A stretch of DNA of 64,000 bases, from NCBI RefSeq assembly GCF_000745015.1, contig NZ_JQNA01000001.1:1178001-1242000 (forward strand). Direction: 5' to 3'. This document shows positions 38,116 through 48,970 of this stretch, in pieces (positions within the stretch are counted from its first letter, which is position 1; the number at the start of each line of letters is the position of its first letter). Under the pieces are notes generated by a model that saw nothing but the letters and a program-made list of their open reading frames with translations, did no database searches and was not told the DNA's origin. A program made the position numbers and the translations under genes. The stretch is from Burkholderia sp. 9120. GTDB taxonomy: Bacteria; Pseudomonadota; Gammaproteobacteria; Burkholderiales; Burkholderiaceae.

Positions 38116-39291
38116 TCAGTTCGACGCGGTGATCGGTTCGACGCGACGCGGCGCATAGGTTTCCCAACCGCTGCAACCCGGGCACTGCCAGTAGAAGAGC
38201 CGCGCCCTGAAACCGCAATTCTGGCACGTATACCGTGGCAGATTTTTGGTGCGCTGGCGGATCAGCGTGCGCATCAGTTCCAGCTCGCTGCGCCGCGGCT
38301 CTTCCGCGAGGGCTTCCTGCGCTTCGAGCAGGCGCGTCATGCCGGCCAGATTCGGCGACTTCTGCATCTGCGAGCGCGCCAGCGCGTGCGCCGCGTCGGG
38401 TCCGCGCAGCGACGCGACGTGCTGATAGGCGACGTCGAGCAGGTCGTTGGTCGGATAGCGGTCGACCCAGGTGGTCAGCAGATCCGCGCCGTCCTGCGGG
38501 CGGCCGAGCGCCTCGTAGGCTTTCATCAGCTTTTCCGCGACGAGCGGCAGATACGCCGCATTCTGCTCCTCCACGCGCCGCCATTGCGCGATGGCCGCTT
38601 CCTGCGCGCCGCCGGCCGCGTCGACGTCGCCGAACAGGATCGTGGCGCGCACGTTGGTCGGGTTCGCCTTCAGCGCGTAGCCGAGTTGACGGCGTGCTTC
38701 GTCCGGGTTTTTCTGTTGCAGCGCTTCTTGCGCGAGTTCGCAATGGAACTGCGCGATTTCCTTGTCGAGCGATTCCGCGCCCATCGTTTCGAGATGACGA
38801 GCGGTGTCGATCGACTTGACCCAGTCCTTCTCGATTTCGTAGATGGTCAGCAGCGCGCGTTGCGCGCCCAGCGCGTAGTCACCGGTTTCGAGCGAACTGA
38901 AAGTCTCCTCCGCACGGTCGAGCAGGCCGGCTTTCAGGAAGTCCTGCCCCAGTTCGTAAAGAGCGTGATCTCGCTCAGTGACGGGTAGATCGGACCGGCT
39001 CAGCAGGTTCTGATGCACGCGGATCGCGCGGTCCGTTTCACCACGGCGCCGGAACAGATTGCCCAGCGCGAAGTGCAGTTCGATCGTTTCCGGGTCGAGC
39101 TTGACCACTTCGATGAACGCGTCGATCGCCTGGTCCGGCTGCTCGTTGAGCAGGAAATTCAGCCCGCGGAAATACGAACGTGGCAGGTTGGCGCTTTCGG
39201 ACAGCAGCGTCTTGAGGTCGTAGCGCGCGGCCATCCAGCCGAACGCGAATGCGACGGGTATGACCAGCAGCCACCAGAAGTCTAGATCCAT
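38116..39291 (-). CDS. lapB: Lipopolysaccharide assembly protein LapB (YciM)
   Basis: 391 aa. An N-terminal transmembrane helix (FWWLLVIPVAFAFGWMAARYD) anchors a cytoplasmic array of TPR-like helices (about 35-330). The C-terminal rubredoxin-type metal site YTCQNCGFRARLFYWQCPGCSGWETY has two CxxC pairs. LapB couples LPS synthesis to transport and regulates LpxC proteolysis by FtsH. It is adjacent to lapA (69-bp gap). Confidence 0.96.
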   Translation of the reverse strand: MDLDFWWLLVIPVAFAFGWMAARYDLKTLLSESANLPRSYFRGLNFLLNEQPDQAIDAFIEVVKLDPETIELHFALGNLFRRRGETDRAIRVHQNLLSRSDLPVTERDHALYELGQDFLKAGLLDRAEETFSSLETGDYALGAQRALLTIYEIEKDWVKSIDTARHLETMGAESLDKEIAQFHCELAQEALQQKNPDEARRQLGYALKANPTNVRATILFGDVDAAGGAQEAAIAQWRRVEEQNAAYLPLVAEKLMKAYEALGRPQDGADLLTTWVDRYPTNDLLDVAYQHVASLRGPDAAHALARSQMQKSPNLAGMTRLLEAQEALAEEPRRSELELMRTLIRQRTKNLPRYTCQNCGFRARLFYWQCPGCSGWETYAPRRVEPITASN

Positions 39292-39360
39292 GCGATTGAT
39301 GCAAATGAGCGGGAAAGCGGAAACGGAAAGCCGCGCTGACGACGCGCGGCTGAGGAAATG

Positions 39361-39654
39361 TCAGATCAGCGGCGGCATGGGTGGTTGTTCGACCACTACG
39401 GGGGTTTCGCGCGCCACGCGCAACTCGCGCTTGAGCCGGCCGTTTTCCATGCGCAGGCGCACCATTGCCGGCATTGACGACACCAGCCCGGCCAGCAGCC
39501 CCACCACGAAGAACGCGAGGCCGATCAGGATCAACGGCGCCGACCATGCGTAGCCCGCGAGGAAATTCAGCGTAGCAGTTTGCGTATTGGAGAGCGCCAG
39601 CACCAGCAGCAGCACGAACACCAGTACACGGATCAGCCAGACGATAAATTTCAT
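39361..39654 (-). CDS. lapA: Lipopolysaccharide assembly protein LapA domain protein
   Basis: 97 aa from MKFIVWLIRVLVFVLLLVLALSNTQTATLNFL at 39654. Two transmembrane helices (about 4-22 and 40-62) with the DUF1049 motif N-x-Q-x-x-x-NFL, and a short basic coiled tail (VRLRMENGRLKRELR). It partners LapB in the inner membrane. Confidence 0.94.
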   Translation of the reverse strand: MKFIVWLIRVLVFVLLLVLALSNTQTATLNFLAGYAWSAPLILIGLAFFVVGLLAGLVSSMPAMVRLRMENGRLKRELRVARETPVVVEQPPMPPLI

Positions 39655-39834
39655 GAATAAGGTCTCTTGACGGCAGTTGCGGGGTGACGCCGGCTTGATG
39701 ACGCGTCGCGCCACGGTGTTGCCCGCGCCGAAGTGACCCGTATTGTAATTGAAGCCCTCGCGGCTGGGCAGGAACTGACTGAAAGCGGCGTGGCGGCGAA
39801 AGGTGTCATCGCGCTCGCGCAAAAAGTACAGGCG

Positions 39835-39862
39835 AAAAAAAAGCGCCCGAAGGCGCTTTTTC
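39835..39862 (-). terminator. Rho-independent terminator after ihfB
   Basis: AAGCGCC/GGCGCTT stem, CGAA loop; on the minus strand an 8-T run follows. It separates rpsA-ihfB from lapAB within the 278-bp gap 39655-39932. Confidence 0.88.
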
Positions 39863-39932
39863 TGGTCTTTTGCCGACTGGCTTTGGCCGCTGACGTTACC
39901 AATGCCACGCTGCAAACCACGCAGCGGAACAT

Positions 39933-40256
39933 TTACAGGTCGTCATCCGGCTCTTCGGCCTTCAGCGGCTCGCCCGCGCGACGATCTACCCGTTCGCGCA
40001 ACTCCTTGCCTGGCTTGAAGTGCGGTACGTACTTCTCAGGTACCAGCACTTTCTCGCCCGACTTCGGATTACGCCCGACGCGGGAGGGACGACGGTTGAG
40101 GCCGAAGCTGCCGAAGCCACGAATTTCGATGCGATGACCGTTGGCAAGTGCCTCCGACATCGCATCAAGCATCGTCTTCACCGCGAAATCCGCATCTTTA
40201 AGAACAAGCTGCGGAAATCGCGTGGCCAGCTGGGCGACCAATTCCGATTTGGTCAT
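39933..40256 (-). CDS. ihfB: Integration host factor subunit beta
   Basis: 107 aa. [17 protein letters not shown] at the start and the DNA-binding arm [49 protein letters not shown] identify IHF-beta. The Asp/Glu-rich C-terminal tail is typical of Burkholderiales. It follows rpsA by 21 bp, as in E. coli. Confidence 0.98.
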   Translation of the reverse strand: MTKSELVAQLATRFPQLVLKDADFAVKTMLDAMSEALANGHRIEIRGFGSFGLNRRPSRVGRNPKSGEKVLVPEKYVPHFKPGKELRERVDRRAGEPLKAEEPDDDL

Positions 40257-40277
40257 ACTGCAGCAGACCTCTCAGGC

Positions 40278-41993
40278 TTACTGGTTCTGGCCGTCGAGCT
40301 TGGCCTTCAGCAGCGCGCCGAGGTTCGTCGTGCCGGTAGCAGCCGTGCTCGAATCCGACGAAGCCAGGCCGCGGATCGCTTCCTGTTGCTCAGCCGAATC
40401 CTTAGCCTTGATCGACAGGTTGATACCACGCGACTTGCGATCGATGTTGATGATCATCGCGTTGACCTTATCGCCTTCCTTCAGCACGTTGCGAGCATCT
40501 TCCACGCGGTCTTGGGCGATTTCCGAAGCACGCAGGTAGCCTTCGACTTCCATCGACAACTGAACCACGGCACCCTTCGCGTCCACCGTCTTGACCACGC
40601 CGTCGACGGTCGAGCCCTTGTCGTTCATTGCAACGAAGTTGCTGAACGGGTCGCCTTCGAGCTGCTTGATACCCAGCGAAATACGTTCCTTCTCGACGTC
40701 GATGCCGAGAACAATCGCTTCCACTTCGTCGCCCTTCTTGTACTTGCGAACTGCTTCTTCGCCCGTTTCGCTCCACGACAGGTCCGACAGATGAACCAGA
40801 CCGTCGATGCCGCCCGGCAGACCGATGAAGACGCCGAAGTCGGTGATCGACTTGATTGCGCCTTGCAGCTTGTCGCCCTTCTTGAAGTTGCGGCTGAAAT
40901 CGTCCCACGGGTTCGGCTTGCATTGCTTCATGCCGAGGCTGATACGGCGGCGGTCTTCGTCGATTTCGAGAACCATGACTTCGACTTCGTCGCCCAGTTG
41001 CACAACCTTCGACGGCGCAACGTTCTTGTTCGTCCAGTCCATTTCCGACACGTGAACCAGGCCTTCGATGCCCGATTCCACTTCGACGAATGCGCCGTAG
41101 TCGGTGATGTTGGTAACCTTACCGAACAGGCGCGTGCCCGACGGGTAACGGCGCGAGATGCCTTCCCACGGATCGTCGCCCAGTTGCTTGATGCCCAGCG
41201 AAACGCGGTTCTTCTCTTGATCGAACTTGAGGATCTTCGCGGTGACTTCCTGGCCAACCGACAGCACTTCGCTCGGGTGACGCACACGACGCCATGCGAT
41301 GTCGGTGATGTGCAGCAGGCCGTCGATACCGCCGAGGTCCACGAATGCGCCGTAGTCCGTGATGTTCTTCACCACGCCTTCCACAATCGCGCCTTCCTTC
41401 AGCGTTTCGAGCAGCTTTGCGCGCTCTTCGCCTTGGGTCGCTTCGATCACAGCGCGGCGCGACAGCACCACGTTGTTACGCTTGCGGTCCAGCTTGATGA
41501 CGCGGAATTCCAGCGTCTTGCCTTCGTACGGGGTCGTGTCCTTGACCGGACGCGTGTCGACCAGCGAACCCGGCAGGAACGCGCGGATGCCGTTGACCAT
41601 GACGGTCATGCCGCCCTTGACCTTGCCCGTGATCGTGCCGGTCACGAGTTCGTTGTTGTCGAGCGCTTTTTCCAACGACAGCCACGAAGCCAGACGCTTC
41701 GCCTTGTCGCGCGACAGGATCGTGTCGCCGTAGCCGTTTTCCAGCGCGTCGATCGCGACGGAAACGAAGTCGCCCGCCTGCACTTCTACCTCGCCCGCGT
41801 CGTTCAGGAACTCTTCGAGCGGGATGTAGGCTTCGGACTTGAGACCAGCATTGACGACCACGAAGTTGTGGTCAACACGCACGACTTCGGCGGAGATCAC
41901 TTCGCCGGCGCGCATGTCTTGCTTGGTCAGCGACTCTTCGAACAGAGCCGCAAAAGATTCGGTATTCGGGGTAGAGGTTTGCAGGTCGGACAT
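40278..41993 (-). CDS. rpsA: 30S ribosomal protein S1
   Basis: 571 aa from [22 protein letters not shown] at 41993. Six S1 (OB-fold) repeats are readable, e.g. [68 protein letters not shown] and [31 protein letters not shown]1 recruits mRNA to the 30S subunit. The 176-bp leader upstream (41994-42169) separates it from cmk and holds no further gene. Confidence 0.98.
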   Translation of the reverse strand: MSDLQTSTPNTESFAALFEESLTKQDMRAGEVISAEVVRVDHNFVVVNAGLKSEAYIPLEEFLNDAGEVEVQAGDFVSVAIDALENGYGDTILSRDKAKRLASWLSLEKALDNNELVTGTITGKVKGGMTVMVNGIRAFLPGSLVDTRPVKDTTPYEGKTLEFRVIKLDRKRNNVVLSRRAVIEATQGEERAKLLETLKEGAIVEGVVKNITDYGAFVDLGGIDGLLHITDIAWRRVRHPSEVLSVGQEVTAKILKFDQEKNRVSLGIKQLGDDPWEGISRRYPSGTRLFGKVTNITDYGAFVEVESGIEGLVHVSEMDWTNKNVAPSKVVQLGDEVEVMVLEIDEDRRRISLGMKQCKPNPWDDFSRNFKKGDKLQGAIKSITDFGVFIGLPGGIDGLVHLSDLSWSETGEEAVRKYKKGDEVEAIVLGIDVEKERISLGIKQLEGDPFSNFVAMNDKGSTVDGVVKTVDAKGAVVQLSMEVEGYLRASEIAQDRVEDARNVLKEGDKVNAMIINIDRKSRGINLSIKAKDSAEQQEAIRGLASSDSSTAATGTTNLGALLKAKLDGQNQ

Positions 41994-42169
41994 AAAAATC
42001 AAAATTTGCATGGTTCTCGCGGTGCCCGGCTGGCCGGATGGTCAGCATCGGTAAAAAGTGCGAATGCCACGCGGGGTTAAGGGGTTAATACAGCTTCACA
42101 ACGATCGTGAAGCACCTACTGACAACGGACTTTCTACTGCGCCCGCCGCCGACACAACTCGTACTTCTG

Positions 42170-42856
42170 TCAGGCGTGCGGGACTAAAGCTTCATACCAC
42201 TGCACCACGTGCTCAACCGCCTGGTCGATCGACAATGCCGAGGTATCAAGCAGCTTTGCATCCGCCGCGGGCTTGAGCGGCGCGGCCGCGCGCTGACTGT
42301 CACGCTCGTCGCGCTCACGCAAATCCCGGAGCAAGTCATCTATATTAGCAGAAAAACCTTTTTGGATCAATTGCTTATGCCGGCGGGCCGCGCGGGCCTC
42401 GACACTGGCGGTCATGAACACCTTCAGCACGGCATCCTGGAAGATCACCGTGCCCATATCCCGGCCGTCGGCCACCAGCCCAGGTTCCTTGCGAAACGCC
42501 CGCTGACGCGCCACCAGCGCGGCTCGCACGGGAGCGTGCACGGCGATCGCGGAAGCACGGCTGCCGACTTCCTCAGCACGAATGTCGGCGGATACGTCGA
42601 CGCTGTCCAGCTGTGCCAGGCCCTCGCGAAACGTGATGTGCAGCTCGTCGATCAGCTTGACCAGCGCGTCGGCGTCATCGGCCGCGACGTTGTAGCGGCA
42701 GCTCGCCAACGCGGCAAGCCGGTACAGCGCGCCGCTATCCAGCAGGTGAAAGCCAAGGCTCGCGGCAACCAGCGCAGCCACGGTGCCTTTGCCGGAGGCG
42801 CTCGGGCCGTCGATCGTAATGACGGGCGTCTGGTGAAAGGGACGGGTCGGTTTCAT
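42170..42856 (-). CDS. cmk: Cytidylate kinase
   Basis: 228 aa P-loop NMP kinase: [35 protein letters not shown], with [37 protein letters not shown]. It phosphorylates CMP and dCMP. Starts 35 bp after aroA, in the conserved aroA-cmk-rpsA order. Confidence 0.98.
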   Translation of the reverse strand: MKPTRPFHQTPVITIDGPSASGKGTVAALVAASLGFHLLDSGALYRLAALASCRYNVAADDADALVKLIDELHITFREGLAQLDSVDVSADIRAEEVGSRASAIAVHAPVRAALVARQRAFRKEPGLVADGRDMGTVIFQDAVLKVFMTASVEARAARRHKQLIQKGFSANIDDLLRDLRERDERDSQRAAAPLKPAADAKLLDTSALSIDQAVEHVVQWYEALVPHA

Positions 42857-42891
42857 CTAAAAAGTCGCACGTCAGGCGATTCGGGGGCGAA

Positions 42892-44196
42892 TCAGGGTTG
42901 AGCAAGCGCGGTAAAGCGCTCGAAATAATCGGGAAATGTCTTGCCGACGCACTTCGGGTCATTAATCCGGATCGGCACGCCGCCGAGGCTCACCAGCGAA
43001 AAGCACATGGCCATGCGGTGATCGTCGTAAGTATCAATCGCGGCGTTCGGAATCAGTTTTTCAGGCGGCTCGATGACGAGATAGTCCTCGCCCTCCTGCA
43101 CCTTGGCGCCAACCTTGCGCAATTCGGTCGCCATCGCGGCGAGCCGGTCGGTTTCCTTCACGCGCCAGCTGGCGATATTGCGCAGCGTCGTCGCGCCGTC
43201 CGCGAACAGCGCGGCGACGGCGATCGTCATGGCCGCGTCGGGGATCAGATTGCAGTCCATGTCGATCGGCTCGAGCTTGCCGCTGTCGTGACCGACACCG
43301 CGCACTTCGATCCAGTCGTCGCCCATTTGCAGGTTCGCGCCCATGCGGATCAGCGCGTCGGCAAAGCCGATGTCGCCCTGAATGCTCGCGCGACCCACGC
43401 CTTCCACTTTCAGCGGGCCGCCGCCGAGCGCGCCGGCCGCGAGGAAATACGACGCCGACGACGCATCGCCTTCCACCATGATCGTGCCCGGCGACTGATA
43501 CCGCTGCCCCGCCGGCACGACGAACTGATGCCAGCCTTGACGCTCGACTTTGATGCCGAAGCGCTCCATCAGCTTGATCGTGATCTCGATGTACGGTTTC
43601 GAGATCAGTTCGCCGTCCACCTGCACAGTGCTGACGCCGCTTTCGGTGCGCAGCAGCGGCAGCGTCATCAGCAGCGAAGTGAGGAACTGGCTCGACACGT
43701 CGCCGCGCACGCGGATCGGCGCCTCGGCGGAAATCTGCGCCGGGCGAATGCGCAGCGGCGGATAGCCTTCGTTCTCTTCGTAATCCACCCGCGCGCCGAT
43801 CTGGCGCAAGCCGTCGACCAGATCGCCGATCGGCCGCTCATGCATACGCGGCACACCGTGAATGCGATAGTCGCCGCCGTTCACCGCCAGCGCCGCGGTC
43901 AGCGGACGCACCGCCGTACCCGCATTACCGAGAAACAGATCCGCCGTGCGCGCCGTAAACGCTCCACGCGTGCCGGTAACGACGCAGGTGTCGCCGTCGC
44001 GCTTCAGACGCACGCCGAGCTTTTCGAGCGCGTCGAGCATCACGCGGGTGTCGTCGGAGTCGAGCAGATTGGTGATCGTCGTTTCGCCTTCGGCAAGCGC
44101 CGCCAGCAGCAACACCCGATTCGAAATGCTCTTCGAGCCAGGCAGACGAATCGTGCCGGACGCACGGGAAAAAGGTCCGAGGTCGAGGAATTCCAT
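42892..44196 (-). CDS. aroA: 5-enolpyruvylshikimate-3-phosphate synthase
   Basis: 434 aa, sixth shikimate-pathway step. Conserved: [43 protein letters not shown] (E. coli has GTAMRPL), [17 protein letters not shown], and [17 protein letters not shown] near the C-terminus. Starts 18 bp after tyrA. Confidence 0.98.
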   Translation of the reverse strand: MEFLDLGPFSRASGTIRLPGSKSISNRVLLLAALAEGETTITNLLDSDDTRVMLDALEKLGVRLKRDGDTCVVTGTRGAFTARTADLFLGNAGTAVRPLTAALAVNGGDYRIHGVPRMHERPIGDLVDGLRQIGARVDYEENEGYPPLRIRPAQISAEAPIRVRGDVSSQFLTSLLMTLPLLRTESGVSTVQVDGELISKPYIEITIKLMERFGIKVERQGWHQFVVPAGQRYQSPGTIMVEGDASSASYFLAAGALGGGPLKVEGVGRASIQGDIGFADALIRMGANLQMGDDWIEVRGVGHDSGKLEPIDMDCNLIPDAAMTIAVAALFADGATTLRNIASWRVKETDRLAAMATELRKVGAKVQEGEDYLVIEPPEKLIPNAAIDTYDDHRMAMCFSLVSLGGVPIRINDPKCVGKTFPDYFERFTALAQP

Positions 44197-44214
44197 GATT
44201 GAGTCCAGTTCCGG

Positions 44215-45156
44215 TTATTTCGACGCGTCGCTATGCGCGACGCCGGCCGAGCGCTGTTCCTGCCACTCGCTGCGCGCCACGCGTGAGCGTGCGAACACAG
44301 CTTCGAGCGTCGCGCCGTCGCCAGCCTCGATCGCTGCGCGCAAGCGCGCGAGCACGGCCGTGTAGCTGTCGAGTTCTTCAAGCAGCGCGGTGCGATTGGC
44401 GACACACACGTCGCGCCACATTTCCGGGCTCGACGCCGCGATGCGCGTGAAGTCGCGAAAGCCGCCCGCCGCGAACGAAAACTTCAACGCGGCGTCCGGC
44501 GAATTGAGAATCTGCTCGACCAGCGCGAACGACAACACATGCGGCAAATGACTGACCGACGCCAGCACACGATCATGCTGCTCCGGCGACATATCGCGCA
44601 CGCAGGCGCCGGTGGCACGCCACATCGCGGCGACGCGCTCGACCGCCTCCGCCGCATTCTCCGGCAACGGGCACAGCACGACATTGCGGTTCACGTACAG
44701 GTCGGGCAACGCGGCATCCGGGCCGCTCGCTTCGCGGCCGGCAATCGGATGCCCCGGCACGAACTGGCCGATCTGCGCGCCAAGCGCCGCGCGGGCGGCC
44801 GCGACCACGTCGGACTTGGTGCTGCCGGCGTCGGTGACGATCGTCTCTGCATCGAGAAACGGCGCAATGCGTTCGAGCAACGGCTGCGTTTGCGCGACGG
44901 GCGCCGCCAGCAGCACGAAGTCCGCGCCGGACAATGCCTCGCTTAGCGCGCTGTCGTCGTTCAACGCCACGGCGCTATCGATCACACCCAATTCCAGCGC
45001 CCGCGCGCTCGACGCGGACGAGCGCCCGACGCCAATCACCTTGCGCGCGCCCGTCGTCTCGCCGCGTTCGCGCAGCGCGCGCGCCAGCGATCCGCCGATC
45101 AGGCCGACACCAAAAATCACCAACTTGTTAAAGGAAAACGCAGCCACGTCGGTCAT
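44215..45156 (-). CDS. tyrA: Prephenate dehydrogenase
   Basis: 313 aa. The Rossmann motif VIFGVGLIGGSLARALRERGE and FVPGHPIAGREASGPDAALPDLYVNRNVVLCP are characteristic of the single-domain TyrA (no chorismate mutase). It makes 4-hydroxyphenylpyruvate for tyrosine; some homologues also use arogenate. Preceded by hisC after a 63-bp gap. Confidence 0.97.
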   Translation of the reverse strand: MTDVAAFSFNKLVIFGVGLIGGSLARALRERGETTGARKVIGVGRSSASSARALELGVIDSAVALNDDSALSEALSGADFVLLAAPVAQTQPLLERIAPFLDAETIVTDAGSTKSDVVAAARAALGAQIGQFVPGHPIAGREASGPDAALPDLYVNRNVVLCPLPENAAEAVERVAAMWRATGACVRDMSPEQHDRVLASVSHLPHVLSFALVEQILNSPDAALKFSFAAGGFRDFTRIAASSPEMWRDVCVANRTALLEELDSYTAVLARLRAAIEAGDGATLEAVFARSRVARSEWQEQRSAGVAHSDASK

Positions 45157-45219
45157 AGTAAAAGCGCGCCTCTCATGCGATGCGGCGCGCGGATCAAGGA
45201 TTGCCGCTCAGGTTACCGT

Positions 45220-46332
45220 TCAGGCGGCGGCGAGCGTTTTTTCGAGCGCCGCGATGAATGCTTCATTTTCTTCCGGCAGGCCGATCGTGATACGCAGCCA
45301 TTGCGGCAAACCGTAGTTGCCAACCGGACGCACGATCACGCCCTGCTTCAGCAAGGCCAGGTTGACGCGGTTGCCGGCCGAGTCGTCATTGCCCACACGC
45401 ACCAGCACGAAGTTACCGTCCGACGGCACGTACTCGAGACCGAGCTTCTCGAACGCTTCGGTCAAACGGCGATAGCCTTGCGCGTTCAGCGCGGCGCTCT
45501 TTTCCAGAAACGCCGTGTCGTTCAGCGCCGCGATCGCCGCCGCTTGCGCGAGCGTATTCACGTTGAACGGCTGACGCAGACGGTTCAGCAGATCGGTCAA
45601 TTCCGGTTGCGCGATCGCGAAGCCTACGCGCAGACCGGCCAGGCCGAACGCTTTCGAAAACGTGCGCGACACCAGCAGATTCGGATAACGACGCACCCAG
45701 GCGATCGAGTCGTAGCGCTTTTCTTGCGGCAGATATTCGGTGTACGCCTCGTCGAGCACGACGGCCACGTTGCGCGGCACCTTGTCGAGAAACGCCTCGA
45801 TCTTCGGACCTTCGATAAACGTGCCGGTCGGGTTGTTCGGATTGGCGACGAAGATCAGGCGCGTGTCGTCGGTGATCGCGGCGAGCATCGCGTCGAGGTC
45901 GTGACCGTACTGGACGGCCGGCACGACGATCGCGCGTGCGCCCAGGCCTTGCGTGGCCAGGGCGTACACCGCGAACGAATACTGCGCGTAGATGATCGAC
46001 TGGCCCTTCTCCACGAACGCGTGCGCAGCGATTTCGAGAATGTCGTTGCTGCCGTTGCCGAGCGTGATCCACTCGGCCGGCACGCCGTAACGCTCGCTCA
46101 GCGCGCTCTTCAGTTCGAACGCGTTCGCGTCCGGATAGCGACCCAGTTCGCTGGCGGCTTTTGCCATGGCACGTTGCGCCGATTCCGGCATGCCCAGCGG
46201 GTTTTCATTCGACGCCAGCTTCACGATGCTCGCTTCGTCCAGACCAAACTCGCGGGCCACTTCCGAAATCGGCTTACCAGCGACGTAAGGGGCAATCGCG
46301 CGCACATAGGAAGGACCGAAAGACGCTGTCAT
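45220..46332 (-). CDS. hisC: Histidinol-phosphate aminotransferase (aromatic-cluster copy)
   Basis: 370 aa from MTASFGPSYVRAIAPYVAGKPISEVAREFGL at 46332. Fold-type I PLP enzyme: ASNENPLGMPESAQRAM, PNNPTGTFI, and SRTFSKAFGLAGLRVGFAIA with the PLP lysine. Placement between pheA and tyrA suggests it also transaminates phenylpyruvate and 4-hydroxyphenylpyruvate; a second hisC in the histidine operon is expected elsewhere. 97-bp gap from pheA. Confidence 0.95.
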   Translation of the reverse strand: MTASFGPSYVRAIAPYVAGKPISEVAREFGLDEASIVKLASNENPLGMPESAQRAMAKAASELGRYPDANAFELKSALSERYGVPAEWITLGNGSNDILEIAAHAFVEKGQSIIYAQYSFAVYALATQGLGARAIVVPAVQYGHDLDAMLAAITDDTRLIFVANPNNPTGTFIEGPKIEAFLDKVPRNVAVVLDEAYTEYLPQEKRYDSIAWVRRYPNLLVSRTFSKAFGLAGLRVGFAIAQPELTDLLNRLRQPFNVNTLAQAAAIAALNDTAFLEKSAALNAQGYRRLTEAFEKLGLEYVPSDGNFVLVRVGNDDSAGNRVNLALLKQGVIVRPVGNYGLPQWLRITIGLPEENEAFIAALEKTLAAA

Positions 46333-46429
46333 GAAAATCTCCGAACGATTATTAGCCAATGAGTCTGCGACCGGCGCGCCGCGCATGCCGTTGGGCGCTG
46401 CCTGTGTCTGTGTGTCAGTCTGTGCGCCA

Positions 46430-47512
46430 TTAACGGGCGCGCGGATACGAGCCCAGAATCTTCAGAAACGCGGCCTTCTCGCCGAGTTCGGCGAGCGCGG
46501 CGGCCACGCCCGGATCGTCGCGATGACCTTCGACGTCGATGTAGAAGTAGTACTCCCACGTGCCGACGCGCGCCGGGCGCGATTCGAAACGGGTCATGGA
46601 CACGCTATGGCGCGCCAGCGGCTCCAGCAGCTTGACCATTGCGCCGGGCTCGTTCACCACCGACACGATCAGCGACGTCTGGTCGTACCCGCTCGGACCG
46701 CCCGGCTGCTTGCCGATCATCACGAAGCGCGTGCGGTTGTGCGGATCGTCCTGGATCAACGCGTAGGCGACTTGCAAACCGTAGTGGGTCGCCGCGCGAT
46801 CGCCGGCGATCGCCGCGATGGTCGGATCGGCCGCCGCCATGCGCGCCGCTTCAGCGTTGCTCGACACCGCCTGACGCTCCAGATGCGGCGCGTTCGTCGA
46901 TAGCCAGCGCTGGCACTGTGCAAGCGCCTGCGCATGCGCGCAGACGCGCGTGACGCTGGCCAAACCGCCGTTCAGCGACAGCAGATTGTGATGAATCGGC
47001 AAAGCCAGTTCACCGCCGATCGTGAGTTGCGTTTGCAGCAGCAGATCGAGCGTGCGCGAGACCGCGCCTTCGGTCGAATTCTCGACCGGCACGACGCCGA
47101 ATTCCGCGGCGCCGGCTTCGACCGAGCGAAACACTTCGTCGATCGACGGGCACGGCAGACCTTCGATCGACTGACCGAAGTACTCGTGCATGGCCTGCTC
47201 GCTATACGTACCAACCGGCCCAAGATACGCGGCCTTGATGGTCTTTTCGAGCGCACGGCTCGCGGCCATGATCTCGCGCCAGATCGCGCTGATGTGCTCG
47301 CTCGCGAGCGGCCCGTCGCTCATGCCCTGCAGACGCGCGATCACCTGCTGTTCGCGCTCGGGCCGGAACACCGGCGCGTTGAAATGCTTCTTGACCTCAC
47401 CCACTTCGAGCGCCACCGCGGCGCGCTGATTGAGAAGCGCGATCAACTGCGCGTCGAGCGCGTCGATGCGTTCGCGAAGGGGTTTGAGTCGGGTATTGAG
47501 TTCGTCGTCCAT
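46430..47512 (-). CDS. pheA: Bifunctional chorismate mutase/prephenate dehydratase (P-protein)
   Basis: 360 aa. The AroQ chorismate mutase (about 1-90) reads LRERIDALDAQLIALLNQRAAVALEVGEVK. The prephenate dehydratase part (about 94-275) begins AAYLGPVGTYSEQAMHEYFG and has EFGVVPVENSTEGAVSRTLDLL. The ACT domain (about 280-360) has TSLIVSVVNEPGAMVKLLEPLARHSVSMTRFESRP, the ESRP phenylalanine-feedback motif. It commits chorismate to phenylalanine. 68-bp gap from serC. Confidence 0.98.
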   Translation of the reverse strand: MDDELNTRLKPLRERIDALDAQLIALLNQRAAVALEVGEVKKHFNAPVFRPEREQQVIARLQGMSDGPLASEHISAIWREIMAASRALEKTIKAAYLGPVGTYSEQAMHEYFGQSIEGLPCPSIDEVFRSVEAGAAEFGVVPVENSTEGAVSRTLDLLLQTQLTIGGELALPIHHNLLSLNGGLASVTRVCAHAQALAQCQRWLSTNAPHLERQAVSSNAEAARMAAADPTIAAIAGDRAATHYGLQVAYALIQDDPHNRTRFVMIGKQPGGPSGYDQTSLIVSVVNEPGAMVKLLEPLARHSVSMTRFESRPARVGTWEYYFYIDVEGHRDDPGVAAALAELGEKAAFLKILGSYPRAR

Positions 47513-47580
47513 GCGTGAATACGGCCCTGCCGGGTAACTGCTGGAAAGGATGCGCGCGCCTGCGGCTCGATGCTGCTTGC

Positions 47581-48663
47581 TCAGGCGCTGCGCTGTTCGA
47601 ATTCCTTCATGTATTCGACAAGCGCTTTGACGCCTTCGAGCGGGACGGCGTTATAAATCGACGCCCGCATGCCGCCGACGGACTTGTGGCCCTTTAGCTG
47701 CACCATTCCCCGGGCTTTCGCACCGGCCAGGAAATCATCGTTGCGCGACTCGTCGGCGAGGAAGAACGGTATGTTCATCCGCGAGCGCGAGCCACGTTCG
47801 ACCTTGTTCAGATAGAAGCTGCTGGCGTCGATCGTGTCGTATAACAGCTTCGACTTTTCGAGGTTGCGCGCTTCCATTTCAACGAGGCCGCCCTGCTTCT
47901 TCAACCACTTGAACACCAGCCCGGCGATATAGATCGCGTAAGTAGGCGGCGTGTTGTACATCGAATTGTTTTCGGCGACGGTTTTCCATTCGAATGCCGA
48001 CGGACAGATCGACAGCGCGCGATCCAGCATATCTTCACGCACGATCACCACCGTTACGCCCGCCATGCCGATATTCTTCTGCGCGCCGCCGAACAGCACG
48101 CCGTATTTGGCGATGTCCATGGGGCGCGACAGAATATGCGACGACGCGTCGGCCACCAGCGGAATATCGCCGAGGTCCGGAATCTCGAACGTTTCGACGC
48201 CGTGAATCGTCTCGTTCGTGCACAGATGCACGTAGGCCGGATCGTCCGACAACTGCCATTCCGAGCGCGCGGGCGAACGCGTGAAACCGTCCGCCGTCTG
48301 ACCGCTCGCGGCGAGATGTACGGTGCCGTATTTTTGCGCTTCCTTGAACGACTTCTGCGACCACGAACCGGTCACGATGAAATCCGCGCGCGGTTTCGCG
48401 GCAAGCAGGTTCATCGGGACAATCGCGTTCTCGCCGAGACCGCCGCCCTGCAGAAACAGAATGCGATGGCTTGCCGGCACTTCAAGCAGGTCGCGCAGAT
48501 CGACGAGCGCTTGCTCGTGGATCGACATGAATTCTTTGCCGCGATGGCTCATTTCCATCACGCTCATGCCGCTGCCTTGCCAATCGAGCATCTCGTCGGC
48601 TGCCTGACGCAGCACTTCTTCGGGCATGGCCGCGGGGCCGGCGGAGAAATTAAAGACGCGCAT
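47581..48663 (-). CDS. serC: Phosphoserine aminotransferase
   Basis: 360 aa from [18 protein letters not shown] at 48663. PLP enzyme of serine (and pyridoxal phosphate) synthesis; the PLP lysine is in [38 protein letters not shown] and [23 protein letters not shown] are family blocks. The order serC-pheA-hisC-tyrA-aroA is conserved in beta-proteobacteria. Confidence 0.98.
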   Translation of the reverse strand: MRVFNFSAGPAAMPEEVLRQAADEMLDWQGSGMSVMEMSHRGKEFMSIHEQALVDLRDLLEVPASHRILFLQGGGLGENAIVPMNLLAAKPRADFIVTGSWSQKSFKEAQKYGTVHLAASGQTADGFTRSPARSEWQLSDDPAYVHLCTNETIHGVETFEIPDLGDIPLVADASSHILSRPMDIAKYGVLFGGAQKNIGMAGVTVVIVREDMLDRALSICPSAFEWKTVAENNSMYNTPPTYAIYIAGLVFKWLKKQGGLVEMEARNLEKSKLLYDTIDASSFYLNKVERGSRSRMNIPFFLADESRNDDFLAGAKARGMVQLKGHKSVGGMRASIYNAVPLEGVKALVEYMKEFEQRSA

Positions 48664-48821
48664 CGTGAAATCCTGGAAGCAGGCGCGAAAAAGAAGGATC
48701 GCGCATATTCGGCGAAATTGGCCGCCGTGAAGGCAACCACTGTGAAGCGGGCCGCGCGGTGCCGATCGCATCGGTTCGACAACGCAAACCGACCGAGCGA
48801 ATTGCCCGCCGTTTCGCGCTG

Positions 48822-48866
48822 AAAAAGATAATGGCCGTTTGCGCGTGTGCGCAAACGGCCATTATC
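48822..48866 (-). terminator. Rho-independent terminator after the DUF2059 gene
   Basis: A perfect 18-bp stem (48827-48844 with 48849-48866) closes a 4-nt loop; T5 follows on the minus strand. It lies in the 307-bp gap 48664-48970, which otherwise shows only the serC leader. Confidence 0.93.
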
Positions 48867-48970
48867 GCATTGTCACCGTCAAGCCGCCAAACCCGGCGCG
48901 CCGTAGAGCCTACGAAACGCGCCCGAGAAAGCGGCTAGCGCGATTTCAGCGCAGCCTTTCGACCTGGGAT

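Noticed and set aside
40020..42080. 686-codon plus-strand open frame
   Set aside because: Antisense shadow of rpsA and ihfB; repeats in it mirror the S1 repeats.
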